64,000 bases of DNA from Archangium violaceum Cb vi76 (lineage in GTDB: Bacteria > Myxococcota > Myxococcia > Myxococcales > Myxococcaceae). Below the pieces are notes generated by a model, which did not search any database, had not been told where the DNA came from, and saw nothing but the letters and a program-made list of their open reading frames with translations. Shown one piece after another: positions 1 to 8,600 of the stretch; position 1 is the first letter of the stretch; each line of letters begins with the position of its first letter. The DNA lies in the NCBI RefSeq assembly GCF_000733295.1, contig NZ_JPMI01000064.1, positions 1-64,000 of the forward strand, written 5' to 3'. The position numbers and the translations under genes are program-made.

Positions 1-50
1 TTCCCGAGCCCGGGGAGCACGGCGGCGTCCCCTGGTCCGCCCGTCTGCGC

Positions 51-905
51 GTGCGCGACGTGATGAGCCGGAAGGTGTCCACCCTCCGGGCGAGCGAGGA
101 GTTGTCCGTGGAGGAGCTGCTCAAGAAGTTCCGCCATGTCCAGCACCTTCCCGTCGTCGGTGCGAACAACCGCCTCATGGGCATGCTGACGCGGATGGAT
201 GTCCTCGAGGAGGCGGTCCACTCGGGGAAGGAGCGCTGGGTCCGGGTGAGGAAGCTGATGTCCTGCCCGGTGCAGAGCATCTCCGAGAATGAGGACCTTC
301 CCGCGGCCGCGCGGACGATGCGTGGAGCCCACCTCCACTCGCTCGTGGTGGTCGATGCGAACGGGTTCATGGTGGGCATCCTGACCGATGGAGATCTGCT
401 CTCCGCCATGGCGGGCGAGCAGGTGCCCTCCCCCAGCGGCCCGTGGGAGCTGCCCGTCGACGCGCTGATGACACCCGCTCCGCTCGCGCTCGGACCGGAT
501 GCGCGGCTGGACGAGGCGGCCTGGACGCTCATCTACGGGGGCGTGCGGCACCTGCCCGTGGTGGATGAGGAGGATCGGCTGGTGGGCATCATCTCCGAAC
601 GCGACCTGCGTCAACGGCTGGGTGGGACGGCCCGGGAGTGGCCCCGTGCCGCTCGCGAAGTACTGGAGGAGCGGGTGGGCGAGGTGATGACGTTGGAGCC
701 GCTCGTCCTGCGCTCCGGTGCCTCCCTGTCCCAGGCCCTGGAGCTCTTCACCGACGAGCGGGTGGGTGCGCTTCCGGTGGTGGACGAGGACCAGCGGGTG
801 TTGGGAATCCTCTCGTACATCGATCTGCTGCGCTGGCTGCGAGCTCAACTGGGTGACGTACGGGCACGGGAGCGGGAGGGGGGCGAGCCGCTCGCGCCTC
901 ACTAG
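51..905 (+). CDS. Four-CBS-domain protein
   Basis: The 284-residue protein is built almost entirely of four CBS modules, at roughly residues 1-55, 65-120, 135-190 and 210-270. Each ends in the usual hydrophobic strand and turn, for example LVGIISERDL and VLGILSYIDLL. CBS pairs bind adenosine nucleotides and usually regulate a partner enzyme or channel. No catalytic domain is attached here, so this is a stand-alone regulatory protein whose ligand and partner cannot be read from sequence. The GTG at 51 is the first start inside the window, but the frame is open back to the left edge, so the true start may lie outside. The next gene follows 56 bases after the stop, so co-transcription is possible. 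Confidence 0.85.
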   Translation: MRDVMSRKVSTLRASEELSVEELLKKFRHVQHLPVVGANNRLMGMLTRMDVLEEAVHSGKERWVRVRKLMSCPVQSISENEDLPAAARTMRGAHLHSLVVVDANGFMVGILTDGDLLSAMAGEQVPSPSGPWELPVDALMTPAPLALGPDARLDEAAWTLIYGGVRHLPVVDEEDRLVGIISERDLRQRLGGTAREWPRAAREVLEERVGEVMTLEPLVLRSGASLSQALELFTDERVGALPVVDEDQRVLGILSYIDLLRWLRAQLGDVRAREREGGEPLAPH

Positions 906-961
906 GGTTGTAGAGCGCCCAGGAACATGAGGGCCACTGGTGGTGCACAACCGGACTACAC

Positions 962-1756
962 TTGCCCGCCGTGCCAGCGGACGACAACCGGAAACCAGGG
1001 CCCACGGCGTCACCCGACGCGCAGTGGGGCAAGGGAACACGAGCCCACGAGGAGCGCATCTTCCTGGAAGGAGCTCGGCCCCGGGGTTCGGAGCTGGCCC
1101 GGGCGCTGCGCATCTTCAGCGAGTGCATCAAGGGCTTCCGGACACTGCACTTCGTGGGCCCGTGTGTGACGGTGTTCGGCTCGGCCCGCTTCGGCCCCGA
1201 CCATGGTGCCTACGAGCAGGCGCGGCGCCTGGGGGCGGAGATGGCCCGGCAGGGCTTCACGGTGATGACGGGCGGCGGACCCGGCATCATGGAGGCCGCG
1301 AACCGGGGCGCGCGCGAAGCCGGAGGCCGCTCGGTGGGGTGCAACATCCAACTGCCCCATGAGGAGAAGCCCAACGCGTACCTCGATACCTTCGTCGAGT
1401 TCCGTTACTTCTTCATCCGCAAGCTGATGCTGGTGAAGTACTCGTACGCGTTCGTGGCCTTCCCGGGCGGCTTCGGGACGATGGATGAGATCTTCGAGAC
1501 GGCGGTGCTCATCCAGACAGGGAAGATCCGCGGCTTCCCGCTGGTGTTGATGGGCCGGGACTACTGGCAGCCGCTGTTGGACTTCCTGCGCGGGACGATG
1601 CTGGCCGCGGGGGCCATCGCCGAGGAGGACCTGAAGCGGCTGGTCGTCACGGACTCGGTGGAGGAAGCGGCCGAGCACATCCATGCATGCGTGGAGATCA
1701 GACCAGAGCTCCTGCGCGCGGGGATCCGGCGGAGCAGGTTGCTCGGCGAGCGCTGA
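962..1756 (+). CDS. LOG-family (TIGR00730) nucleoside-monophosphate phosphoribohydrolase
   Basis: The Rossmann-like core contains GGGPGIMEA at about residue 102 and the family signature PGGFGTMDE at about residue 169. These are the nucleotide-binding and catalytic motifs of LOG (lonely guy / 'lysine decarboxylase-like') proteins. The family cleaves the N-glycosidic bond of nucleoside 5'-monophosphates, releasing free base and ribose phosphate. The sequence around FVGPCVTVFGSARF matches the longer bacterial subgroup. The start is uncertain: TTG at 962 gives 264 residues, GTG at 971 is equally possible, and neither has a clear Shine-Dalgarno. Whether the physiological substrate is a cytokinin precursor, AMP or another purine nucleotide cannot be told from sequence. 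Confidence 0.85.
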   Translation: MPAVPADDNRKPGPTASPDAQWGKGTRAHEERIFLEGARPRGSELARALRIFSECIKGFRTLHFVGPCVTVFGSARFGPDHGAYEQARRLGAEMARQGFTVMTGGGPGIMEAANRGAREAGGRSVGCNIQLPHEEKPNAYLDTFVEFRYFFIRKLMLVKYSYAFVAFPGGFGTMDEIFETAVLIQTGKIRGFPLVLMGRDYWQPLLDFLRGTMLAAGAIAEEDLKRLVVTDSVEEAAEHIHACVEIRPELLRAGIRRSRLLGER

Positions 1757-1842
1757 GCGCGACCCGGAGGAGCGAGGCAGCAGGGAGCCCTCCCAGGCGG
1801 GATGGCCGCTCCGGCCCCACGTCCCATGCATACCTGACGTGC

Positions 1843-3084
1843 ATGAAGATCCACCACCTCACGGCCGGGGAGAGCAGGACCGCGCGCCCCGTGCCGTGCC
1901 CTCCAACCAGGCGGGCCCGGGTGTTCGGACTGCTCGCGGCGGGGCTGCTCGCCGCCTCCAGCGCCCGGGCCGAGGCGCCTTCCGTGCCCGTGGAAATGGA
2001 GGTCTTCGTCCGCGAGGGCTGTCCGCGCTGCGAGGAGGCGAAGCGATTCCTCACCCAGCTCCAGGCCCAGAGGCCCGCGCTCCAGGTGTATTACCGCGAC
2101 GTGGGGCGGGAACCCGAGGCGCTCGCCCGGCTCCAGGAGTTGGCCGGACGGCGGACCGCGGGTGCGCTCGGCGTGCCCGCCTTCCACGTGGCGGGGCGGC
2201 TCCTCGTCGGCTTCAACGGTCCCGAGACGACGGGCCGTCAGCTCGTGGCCCTCCTCGAGGGACAGGCCCCCGGAGCGCCGGACGCGGCCGTGTGTCCGGT
2301 GGGTGGAGAGTCCCCCGAGTGTCCGCCTGGAGCACCCCTGGATTCCATCGAAGCGCCGTGGGTGGGCCGGGTGAGCCTGAGGGACTGGGGCCTGCCCGCC
2401 TTCACCGTCGTCATCGGGCTGCTGGACGGCTTCAACCCGTGCGCCATGTGGGTGCTGCTGTTCCTGCTCTCGCTGCTCGTCAACCTGCGCAGCCGGCGGA
2501 AGATGCTCGCCGTGGCGGGCACCTTCGTGCTCACCAGCGGGCTCGTCTACTTCGCCTTCATGGCGGCGTGGCTCAACGTCTTCCTGTACCTGGGCCTCTC
2601 GCGCATCACCCAGGTGGTGCTGGGCGGGGTGGCGCTCGTCATCGGCGCGCTCAACATGAAGGACTTCCTGGCGTTCAAGCACGGGCCCTCGCTCTCCATC
2701 CCCGAGAGCGCGAAGCCGGGCTTGTATGCCCGCGTGCGGAGGCTCCTCCAGGCGAGGTCCCTGCTGCCCGCCATGGGCGGCGTGGTGGCACTCGCCTTCC
2801 TCGTCAACCTCGTCGAGCTGGCCTGCACCGCGGGCCTCCCCGCCATCTACACCGAGCTGCTCGTCCTCCAGCACCTGCCTGGCTGGCGGTACTACGCGTA
2901 CCTCGCCCTCTACAACGTGGCCTACATCCTCGACGACTCGGTGATGGTCCTCCTCGCCGTGGTGACGCTCGGGCACCACAAGCTCCAGGAGCGCGCCGGG
3001 CGCTGGCTCAAGCTGCTCAGCGGCTCGGTGATGGTGCTGCTGGGGTTGCTGCTGCTGCTCCGCCCCCAGTGGCTCACCTTCTAA
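1843..3084 (+). CDS. Glutaredoxin-like / DsbD-like redox membrane protein
   Basis: The protein has 413 residues when started at the ATG at 1843. It has an N-terminal secretion signal ending near SSARA, then a thioredoxin/glutaredoxin-like domain with a CPRC active site in EGCPRCEEAKRF. The second half has about six hydrophobic segments resembling the DsbD/CcdA electron-transfer family, including GFNPCAMWVLL and VELACTAGLP, each with one cysteine as in DsbD. The likely role is moving reducing equivalents across the inner membrane to a periplasmic thiol domain. The redox domain is at the N-terminus, whereas DsbD carries its thioredoxin domain at the C-terminus. The frame is open upstream of 1843, but the signal peptide supports this start. 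Confidence 0.75.
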   Translation: MKIHHLTAGESRTARPVPCPPTRRARVFGLLAAGLLAASSARAEAPSVPVEMEVFVREGCPRCEEAKRFLTQLQAQRPALQVYYRDVGREPEALARLQELAGRRTAGALGVPAFHVAGRLLVGFNGPETTGRQLVALLEGQAPGAPDAAVCPVGGESPECPPGAPLDSIEAPWVGRVSLRDWGLPAFTVVIGLLDGFNPCAMWVLLFLLSLLVNLRSRRKMLAVAGTFVLTSGLVYFAFMAAWLNVFLYLGLSRITQVVLGGVALVIGALNMKDFLAFKHGPSLSIPESAKPGLYARVRRLLQARSLLPAMGGVVALAFLVNLVELACTAGLPAIYTELLVLQHLPGWRYYAYLALYNVAYILDDSVMVLLAVVTLGHHKLQERAGRWLKLLSGSVMVLLGLLLLLRPQWLTF

Positions 3085-3101
3085 TCAGAGGAGGCACCTC
3101 C

Positions 3102-3179
3102 ATGCTATTTCGTACCTGGGAACCGCCGGTGGAGGGCCTCTTCCTGGCCGGCCAGGGCGTGGTGTCCATGGGAAGCTCG
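3102..3179 (+). pseudogene. Possible C-terminal remnant of an FAD-dependent oxidoreductase
   Basis: A strong ribosome-binding site (AGAGGAGG) precedes an ATG at 3102. The first 26 codons read like the C-terminal FAD-contact segment of desaturase/saturase-type flavoproteins (PPVEGLFLAGQGVVS). After this the frame runs antisense through the P1B ATPase gene with no sensible continuation. The simplest reading is a gene scar. A short translated leader is the alternative. The similarity was judged by eye and is weak evidence. Confidence 0.25.
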
Positions 3180-3180
3180 C

Positions 3181-5466
3181 TCAGGAGACGGCCTCGAAGA
3201 GCTCCTCCTCCTGGGCGAAGTGGAGCTGGAGGATGGCGCTCAGGCCATAGAGGAGCCGGCGCAACTCGCGCTGCTCGGCGGCATCCGGCCCGTCCTCGGA
3301 CACGTCCGACACCCGCCGTTCGAGGAGCCGGCCCAGGTGGGCGATCTCCCGGTGGGTGTGGCTCATGCTGCCCAGCGGATCCTCCCCGCCCAGCAGCCGG
3401 GCCAGGGTGGGATAGAGCTCGGTCTCGTCCCGGCGCTCGTGGGGGAGCAACCGCGCCTCCAGCAACCCTTCCAGTGCCAGCAGCTCGGCCCTCTGCCGCC
3501 GTGGCTCCAACACCTCCAGCCGATCCGCCAGGGACTGGATGTGCTCGAGCACGGGGCGCAGCTCCTGGTGCTCGGCCTTGAGCCGGGCCACCGTTTCGGC
3601 CGGGAGCACGTGGTGCGATGGGAGCAGGCCGCCCCCGCGCAATGCTCGCAGGGCGTTGAGGATGGCCGCCGCGTCGATGCCCTCCTGGAGGATCGCCCCC
3701 GCCACCGGACCCAGCAGGCCCACGGCCGCGACCCCCATGGCCACCAGGGACAGGCCCATCCCCATCAGCACGCTCTGCAACGCGATGGCGCGCACCCGGC
3801 GGGCCATGAGCAGCGCCTCCACGAGCCGATCCAACCGGTCCACCAGCACCACCACGTCCGCGGCCTCCGAGGACGCGCCGGAGCCGCGCGCGCCCATGGC
3901 CACGCCCAGGTCGGCCGCCGCCAGCGCGGGCGCGTCGTTGATGCCATCTCCCACCATGAGGGTGACGCCCGCCGTGCGCTCGGTGAGCACGGCCTGGACC
4001 TTCTCCTGGGGACTGCGCTCGGCGAGCACCCCGTCCACGCCCAGCGCCGAGGCGATGATGCCAGCCACCTCCGCCCGATCCCCACTCACCATGACGAGCC
4101 GGCTCACCCCCGCCTTGCGCAGCAGGCGCAGCGCCCGGGGCGTCTCGGGGCGGATTTCATCGGCGAGCAGCAGCGCCCCGGCCAGCTTCCCGTCGAGGGA
4201 GACGAAGACGCCCGAGCACCCCTCGTAGCCCATGCGCCGCAGCACCGCGCGCGCCCACGGCGAGGGAGGCCCCGCGTCCTCCACCCAGGCATGGGTGCCG
4301 AGCTTCAGCCGATGGCCGTCCACCACGCCGCTCATGCCGGCGCCTGGAGTCTCCGCGGACTCCGTGGGCAGCGACAGGGCCAGTCCCCGCTCTCGCGCGG
4401 CGGAGACGATGGCACCGGCCATGACGTGCTGGGAGACCTGCTCCAGCGAGGCGCTCAGCCGCAGCAGCGCCTCCGGCTCCGCGTCTCCCGTGGCCTCGAT
4501 GGCCACCAGCCGGGCCTGCCCGGTGGTGAGGGTGCCCGTCTTGTCGAACAGCAGGACACGGGCGCGGGCGAGCGTCTCCAGGGCGGCCCCGTCCTTGATG
4601 AGCACGCCGCGCCGGGCGGCCCGGGAGATGCCGGAGACGATGGCCACCGGGGCCGCGAGGATGAGGGGACAGGGGGTGGCCACCACCAGCACGGCGAGCG
4701 CGCGCACCGGATCCCCCGACAACACCCAGGCCAGCGCGGCCAGGACGAGCGTGAGCGGAACGAAGAGCAGCGCGTAGCGATCGGCCATGCGCACGAAGGG
4801 GGCCTTGGAGGCCTGGGCGGATTGCACCAGCCGCACCACCCCCGCGTAGGTGCTCTCGGCCGCGGAGGTGAGGACACGCAGCTCGAAGGGCGGACCGGCG
4901 TTGACGGGGCCACTGCGCACCCGCTCGCCCCGCGGGTGCGACACGGGGAGCGACTCGCCCGTGAGGGCCGACTCGTCGAGCACCGCCTCGGCGGAGAGCA
5001 CCAGCCCATCCACCGGAATCACCTCGCCCCCCTTGATGAGCAGGCGCTCGCCGGGCCGCAGCGCGTCCACCGGCACCTGCACGAGCCCGCCATTCTCGAA
5101 GCGGGTGGCCACCTTGGGCGCCCGGCCGAGCAGCGCCGTCAACTCCCGCCGCGCACGGGCGCGGGCATGCTCCTCCAGGGCCCTTCCCGAGGAGAACATG
5201 AGGGCGATGATGATGCCCGCGAGGTACTGGCCGAGCGCCAGGGCTCCCCCCATGGACAGCAGGGCGACGATGTCCACTCCGGTGCGGCCCCGGCGCAGGT
5301 CATCGACGATGGACACCGCCACCACGAGCAGCACCGGCACGGTGCCGGCCGCCCAGGCGAGCTCCATGAGCCGGGGCTGACCGAGCCACCACGCCAGGCC
5401 CCCCACCAGCAGCCCTCCGGCCGATACCCCCAGCGGCCCCGCGCTCCTGAACCAGGAACTCCTCAT
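3181..5466 (-). CDS. P1B-5-type metal ATPase with C-terminal hemerythrin-like domain (Ni/Fe exporter, Nia-like)
   Basis: This 761-residue P-type ATPase carries TGES in the actuator domain, the phosphorylated aspartate in DKTGTLT (D308) and GDGINDAPAL in the hinge. The metal-site helix reads TPCPL rather than CPC, and the nucleotide domain has SQHV where most P1B pumps have an HP dipeptide. No N-terminal heavy-metal domain is present. After the last membrane segment, from about residue 605, comes a hemerythrin-like four-helix region with spaced histidines and acidic residues (EHQEL, LPHERRDETE, HTHRE, HFAQEEE). TPC plus hemerythrin is the hallmark of the P1B-5 group, whose characterised member Nia exports nickel and iron. 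I infer the same here. The start is ATG 5466; a longer frame reaching 7689 would run antisense through the peptidase gene and is rejected. Confidence 0.88.
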   Translation of the reverse strand: MRSSWFRSAGPLGVSAGGLLVGGLAWWLGQPRLMELAWAAGTVPVLLVVAVSIVDDLRRGRTGVDIVALLSMGGALALGQYLAGIIIALMFSSGRALEEHARARARRELTALLGRAPKVATRFENGGLVQVPVDALRPGERLLIKGGEVIPVDGLVLSAEAVLDESALTGESLPVSHPRGERVRSGPVNAGPPFELRVLTSAAESTYAGVVRLVQSAQASKAPFVRMADRYALLFVPLTLVLAALAWVLSGDPVRALAVLVVATPCPLILAAPVAIVSGISRAARRGVLIKDGAALETLARARVLLFDKTGTLTTGQARLVAIEATGDAEPEALLRLSASLEQVSQHVMAGAIVSAARERGLALSLPTESAETPGAGMSGVVDGHRLKLGTHAWVEDAGPPSPWARAVLRRMGYEGCSGVFVSLDGKLAGALLLADEIRPETPRALRLLRKAGVSRLVMVSGDRAEVAGIIASALGVDGVLAERSPQEKVQAVLTERTAGVTLMVGDGINDAPALAAADLGVAMGARGSGASSEAADVVVLVDRLDRLVEALLMARRVRAIALQSVLMGMGLSLVAMGVAAVGLLGPVAGAILQEGIDAAAILNALRALRGGGLLPSHHVLPAETVARLKAEHQELRPVLEHIQSLADRLEVLEPRRQRAELLALEGLLEARLLPHERRDETELYPTLARLLGGEDPLGSMSHTHREIAHLGRLLERRVSDVSEDGPDAAEQRELRRLLYGLSAILQLHFAQEEELFEAVS

Positions 5467-5616
5467 GCCAGACAACGTAGTCCCCGCGTGCTGGCTGAAG
5501 GACGGGGGAGCACCGCCTGCGCCAGGGTGACCCCCTGGTCCGGGAGCGGGTGATGTGGAAGGCAGGGCGGACCGTGCCTCGCATCCGCATCGTCCATGGA
5601 GACGAAAGGAGCGCAC

Positions 5617-7608
5617 ATGGACCGGCCGAGCGGCGACACCAGGCCCATCCTGAATGCCCGCAGGGATACTCCCGACTTCCGGGACCGTCTCTATGAGGCC
5701 ACCCTGGTGGAGGTGCCCCCCGTCCTTTCGTTGGAGGAATACCAGGCGTACGGCGTGCCCATCCTGGATCAGGGCCAGGAGGGCGCGTGCACGGGCTTCG
5801 GCCTGGCCACGACCGCCAACTACCTGTTCCGCAAGCTGGGGCGCAGGCAGGGCAACGGCTCCCGGCCCGAGCCGCCGTGCGTGAGCCCGAGGATGTTCTA
5901 CGAGATGGCCCGCCGGTACGACGAGTGGCCGGGAGAGAAGTACGACGGCTCCAGTTGTCGAGGGGCCCTCAAGGGCTGGCACAAGCACGGCGTCTGCACG
6001 GAGCAGCGGTGGACGTACGAGGCCCCCTGCGCGCAACCCGGCGTGCTGACGGATGAGCGCGCGGCCGACGCCATGATGCGCCCGTTGGGCGCCTACTACC
6101 GCGTCAACCACAAGGACCTGGTCTGCATGCACAGCGCGCTCGCGGAGGTGGGCATCCTCTACGCCTCCTGCGCGGTGCACTCGGGCTGGATGACGGTCGG
6201 CGGCGACGGGCACATCCATCGCAGCACCCAGCTCGAGGGCGGGCATGCGTTCGCCATCGTCGGCTACGACGCGGAGGGCTTCTGGATCCAGAACTCCTGG
6301 GGCCCGGGGTACGGCAGACAGGGGTTCTGCCACCTCACCTACGACGACTGGCTGGCCAACGGTTCGGACGTCTGGGCGGTGCGCCTGGGCGTCCCCATCA
6401 GCCGCCAGGCCGCGGCACGGGTCACCGGGAAGACCCGCACCGCGGCCGCGGGTAGCCATGAGAGCTATGCCTTCGCCGAGCTGCGCCCGCACATCATCAG
6501 CCTCGGCAACAACGGCACCCTGCGCTCGGGCGGTACCTACGGAACGAGCCGGGCCGACGTCCAGCAGATCCTCGAGCAGGACTTCCCACGCATCACCCGG
6601 CACTGGTCCCGGAAGCGGCTGATGCTCTACGCACACGGCGGATTGGTGGACGAGTCCGCGGCGGTGCACCGGGTGGCGCTTCACCGGGAAACGCTGCTGA
6701 GCAGACACATCTATCCGCTGGAATTCGTCTGGAAGAGCGGCTTCCTGACGACGCTGCACAACATCATGCGGGACGCCTACGGCCGGCGCTCGCCCGAGCG
6801 GATGCCTCACGGGCTGAAGGAGCTCATGGAGGACCGGTTCGACGACATGCTCGAGCCGCTGGCGCGCCGGCTCGGAGGAAGGGCGCAGTGGGAGGAGATG
6901 AAGGAGAACGCCACGCGGGCGACGACCTCGGCGCGTGGCGGGGCCCGGTTCCTCGCCGGGCTCCTCGCGGAGCTGCTCGGGAAGGATCCCTCGATCGAGC
7001 TCCACCTCGTCGGACACAGCGCGGGCGCGGTCTTCCAGGCCCCGCTGGTGCAACTGCTGGCGAGCCAGGGGCGGATCGACCACGGCCCCATGGAGGGCGA
7101 GACGGGCCATGGGCTGCCCATCGCCTCCTGCACGCTCTGGGCCCCCGCCTGCACCACCCAACTCTTCAAGGAAACGTACCTGCCGCTCCTCGAGAGCGGC
7201 GGCATCGACCAGCTCACGGTGTTCACCCTGACCGAGGAGGCCGAGTGCGACGACACGTGCCTGGGCCTCTATCGCAAGTCGCTGCTCTACCTGGTCTCCA
7301 ACGCCTTCGAGACGATCCCCCGCATCTCCCGCAACGCCCATGCCCGAGGCGAGCCGCTGCTGGGCATGGCCACCTTCATCCAGCGCGACGAGACACTCCG
7401 CGCGCTGTTCCAGGACAAGGCCCGGTGGGTGCTCTCCCCCAATGACGTGGCGCACGACCAGCCCGGTGCGTCCCGCGCCAAGAGCCATGGCGGCTTCGAC
7501 GACGACGAGGCGACGCTGCGCTCGACCATCACCTACATGGAGCAGGTCTCGGCGCGGGTGGGCAGACGGAATGCCACGCGACCAGAGCCCGTCCCCGCCC
7601 CGGCGTGA
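5617..7608 (+). CDS. Papain-like cysteine peptidase fused to an alpha/beta-hydrolase-like domain
   Basis: The 663-residue protein has two parts. The first 270 residues are papain-like (C1): an oxyanion glutamine and nucleophile in DQGQEGACTGFG (Q52, C58), histidine in EGGHAFAIVGYD (H210) and asparagine in WIQNSWGPGYG (N226). Residues about 320-600 resemble a lipase/esterase fold, with AHGGLVDES near an expected oxyanion region and a nucleophile elbow GHSAG (S468). No signal peptide is visible, so it is probably cytosolic or exported by another route. ATG 5617 is preferred because AAAGGAG sits just upstream; ATG 5596 lacks this. The next gene follows after 26 bases. The substrate of either half is unknown. 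Confidence 0.75.
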   Translation: MDRPSGDTRPILNARRDTPDFRDRLYEATLVEVPPVLSLEEYQAYGVPILDQGQEGACTGFGLATTANYLFRKLGRRQGNGSRPEPPCVSPRMFYEMARRYDEWPGEKYDGSSCRGALKGWHKHGVCTEQRWTYEAPCAQPGVLTDERAADAMMRPLGAYYRVNHKDLVCMHSALAEVGILYASCAVHSGWMTVGGDGHIHRSTQLEGGHAFAIVGYDAEGFWIQNSWGPGYGRQGFCHLTYDDWLANGSDVWAVRLGVPISRQAAARVTGKTRTAAAGSHESYAFAELRPHIISLGNNGTLRSGGTYGTSRADVQQILEQDFPRITRHWSRKRLMLYAHGGLVDESAAVHRVALHRETLLSRHIYPLEFVWKSGFLTTLHNIMRDAYGRRSPERMPHGLKELMEDRFDDMLEPLARRLGGRAQWEEMKENATRATTSARGGARFLAGLLAELLGKDPSIELHLVGHSAGAVFQAPLVQLLASQGRIDHGPMEGETGHGLPIASCTLWAPACTTQLFKETYLPLLESGGIDQLTVFTLTEEAECDDTCLGLYRKSLLYLVSNAFETIPRISRNAHARGEPLLGMATFIQRDETLRALFQDKARWVLSPNDVAHDQPGASRAKSHGGFDDDEATLRSTITYMEQVSARVGRRNATRPEPVPAPA

Positions 7609-7634
7609 GCAGACCCCATCCGAAGGGAGGCCGC

Positions 7635-8525
7635 ATGGCCAACGAGCAGATGACCCCGGCGCTGAGGAGCCTCGTGGCGAGGCATCCACCCATGGACACC
7701 GAGCGGCTCTGGAATGAGATCTCCGAGGCTGCCTGGAAGATGCCCGCCTCCCGGGGGGAGAAGGAGCTCCCGGGAGAGCGCGTGGCCCGGCTGCGCGAGC
7801 GGCTGCACGGGGAGCTCATCGCGTTCCACCAGCGGCTGCGCATCACCCCCTACACCGCGGGGGACATGCCGTGCGCACCGGGATGCGCGCTGTGGCGGGT
7901 GGACATTCCGCTGACGCTCTTTCCCAAGAGGGATCAGGGCTTCTCCCGGCTGGAGTGCCTGGTGGAGTTCCGCACGGACAACGAGCGCACGGACTGCTTC
8001 CGAGTCCTCAGGCTCTTCCCCGAGGAGCGGAGCACGGTCCAGGCGCACGCGGAGATGGGCGCCGCGCTGGCGGTGGACATGGGCGCGAAGGTGGGCGTGC
8101 CGCTGCCCGTGATGCCGGGGCTGGTCCTCACGGACAAGGTGGCCGCACGGGTCTACGGCAAGACCGAGCTCGGCCCGTTCATCTACGAAGCACGCCGCAC
8201 CTGCGTGGAGACGGAGATAGTCGAGGGCATCAGCGCGCGCTGGCGGCTGGATGACACGAGCTCGCCCGAACGTGTGGGGGTGGAGAGCCATCAACTCTCG
8301 GTGGTGCTGGAAGTGAAGCAGGGCGCCCCTCCCCTCCACGCCGCGGGCTACCTGGAGGCCTACAGCGACATGCACTGGCTGACCGCGACGGTGGGCAGCT
8401 TCTGGCAGAACCTGAAACAAGCCCTGCGCGATTTCTTCAAGCGCGGCGCCCCGGTGGAGGCCTACGCCGACTGGGGGGACATCCTGGCGTCCTACACCGC
8501 CTCCGCGGGGAAGCAGGCGGGGTGA
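7635..8525 (+). CDS. Hypothetical protein, partner of the peptidase/hydrolase fusion
   Basis: This 296-residue protein has no domain I recognise. It begins at ATG 7635 behind GGGAGG and is almost certainly co-transcribed with the upstream peptidase/hydrolase gene (26-base gap). It has no signal peptide or membrane segment. The middle holds alternating strands (LWRVDIPLTLF, RLECLVEFRTD) and the C-terminal part has a short amphipathic helix (SFWQNLKQALRDFFK). A substrate, adaptor or inhibitor of the two-domain enzyme is possible, but nothing in the sequence decides this. Confidence 0.7.
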   Translation: MANEQMTPALRSLVARHPPMDTERLWNEISEAAWKMPASRGEKELPGERVARLRERLHGELIAFHQRLRITPYTAGDMPCAPGCALWRVDIPLTLFPKRDQGFSRLECLVEFRTDNERTDCFRVLRLFPEERSTVQAHAEMGAALAVDMGAKVGVPLPVMPGLVLTDKVAARVYGKTELGPFIYEARRTCVETEIVEGISARWRLDDTSSPERVGVESHQLSVVLEVKQGAPPLHAAGYLEAYSDMHWLTATVGSFWQNLKQALRDFFKRGAPVEAYADWGDILASYTASAGKQAG

Positions 8526-8600
8526 GCGAAGGAGGACAGCGGGGTACGGGGCGGACGAGCGGCCAGCCCGGCGGATTCCAGACTGGGGGAGGTCCCTGCG

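Noticed and set aside
3220-5553. A 777-codon open frame on the plus strand opposite the P1B ATPase
   Set aside because: It is antisense to a gene with all P-type ATPase motifs, its product is low-complexity (Q, H, G, R-rich), and such frames are common in 70%-GC DNA.
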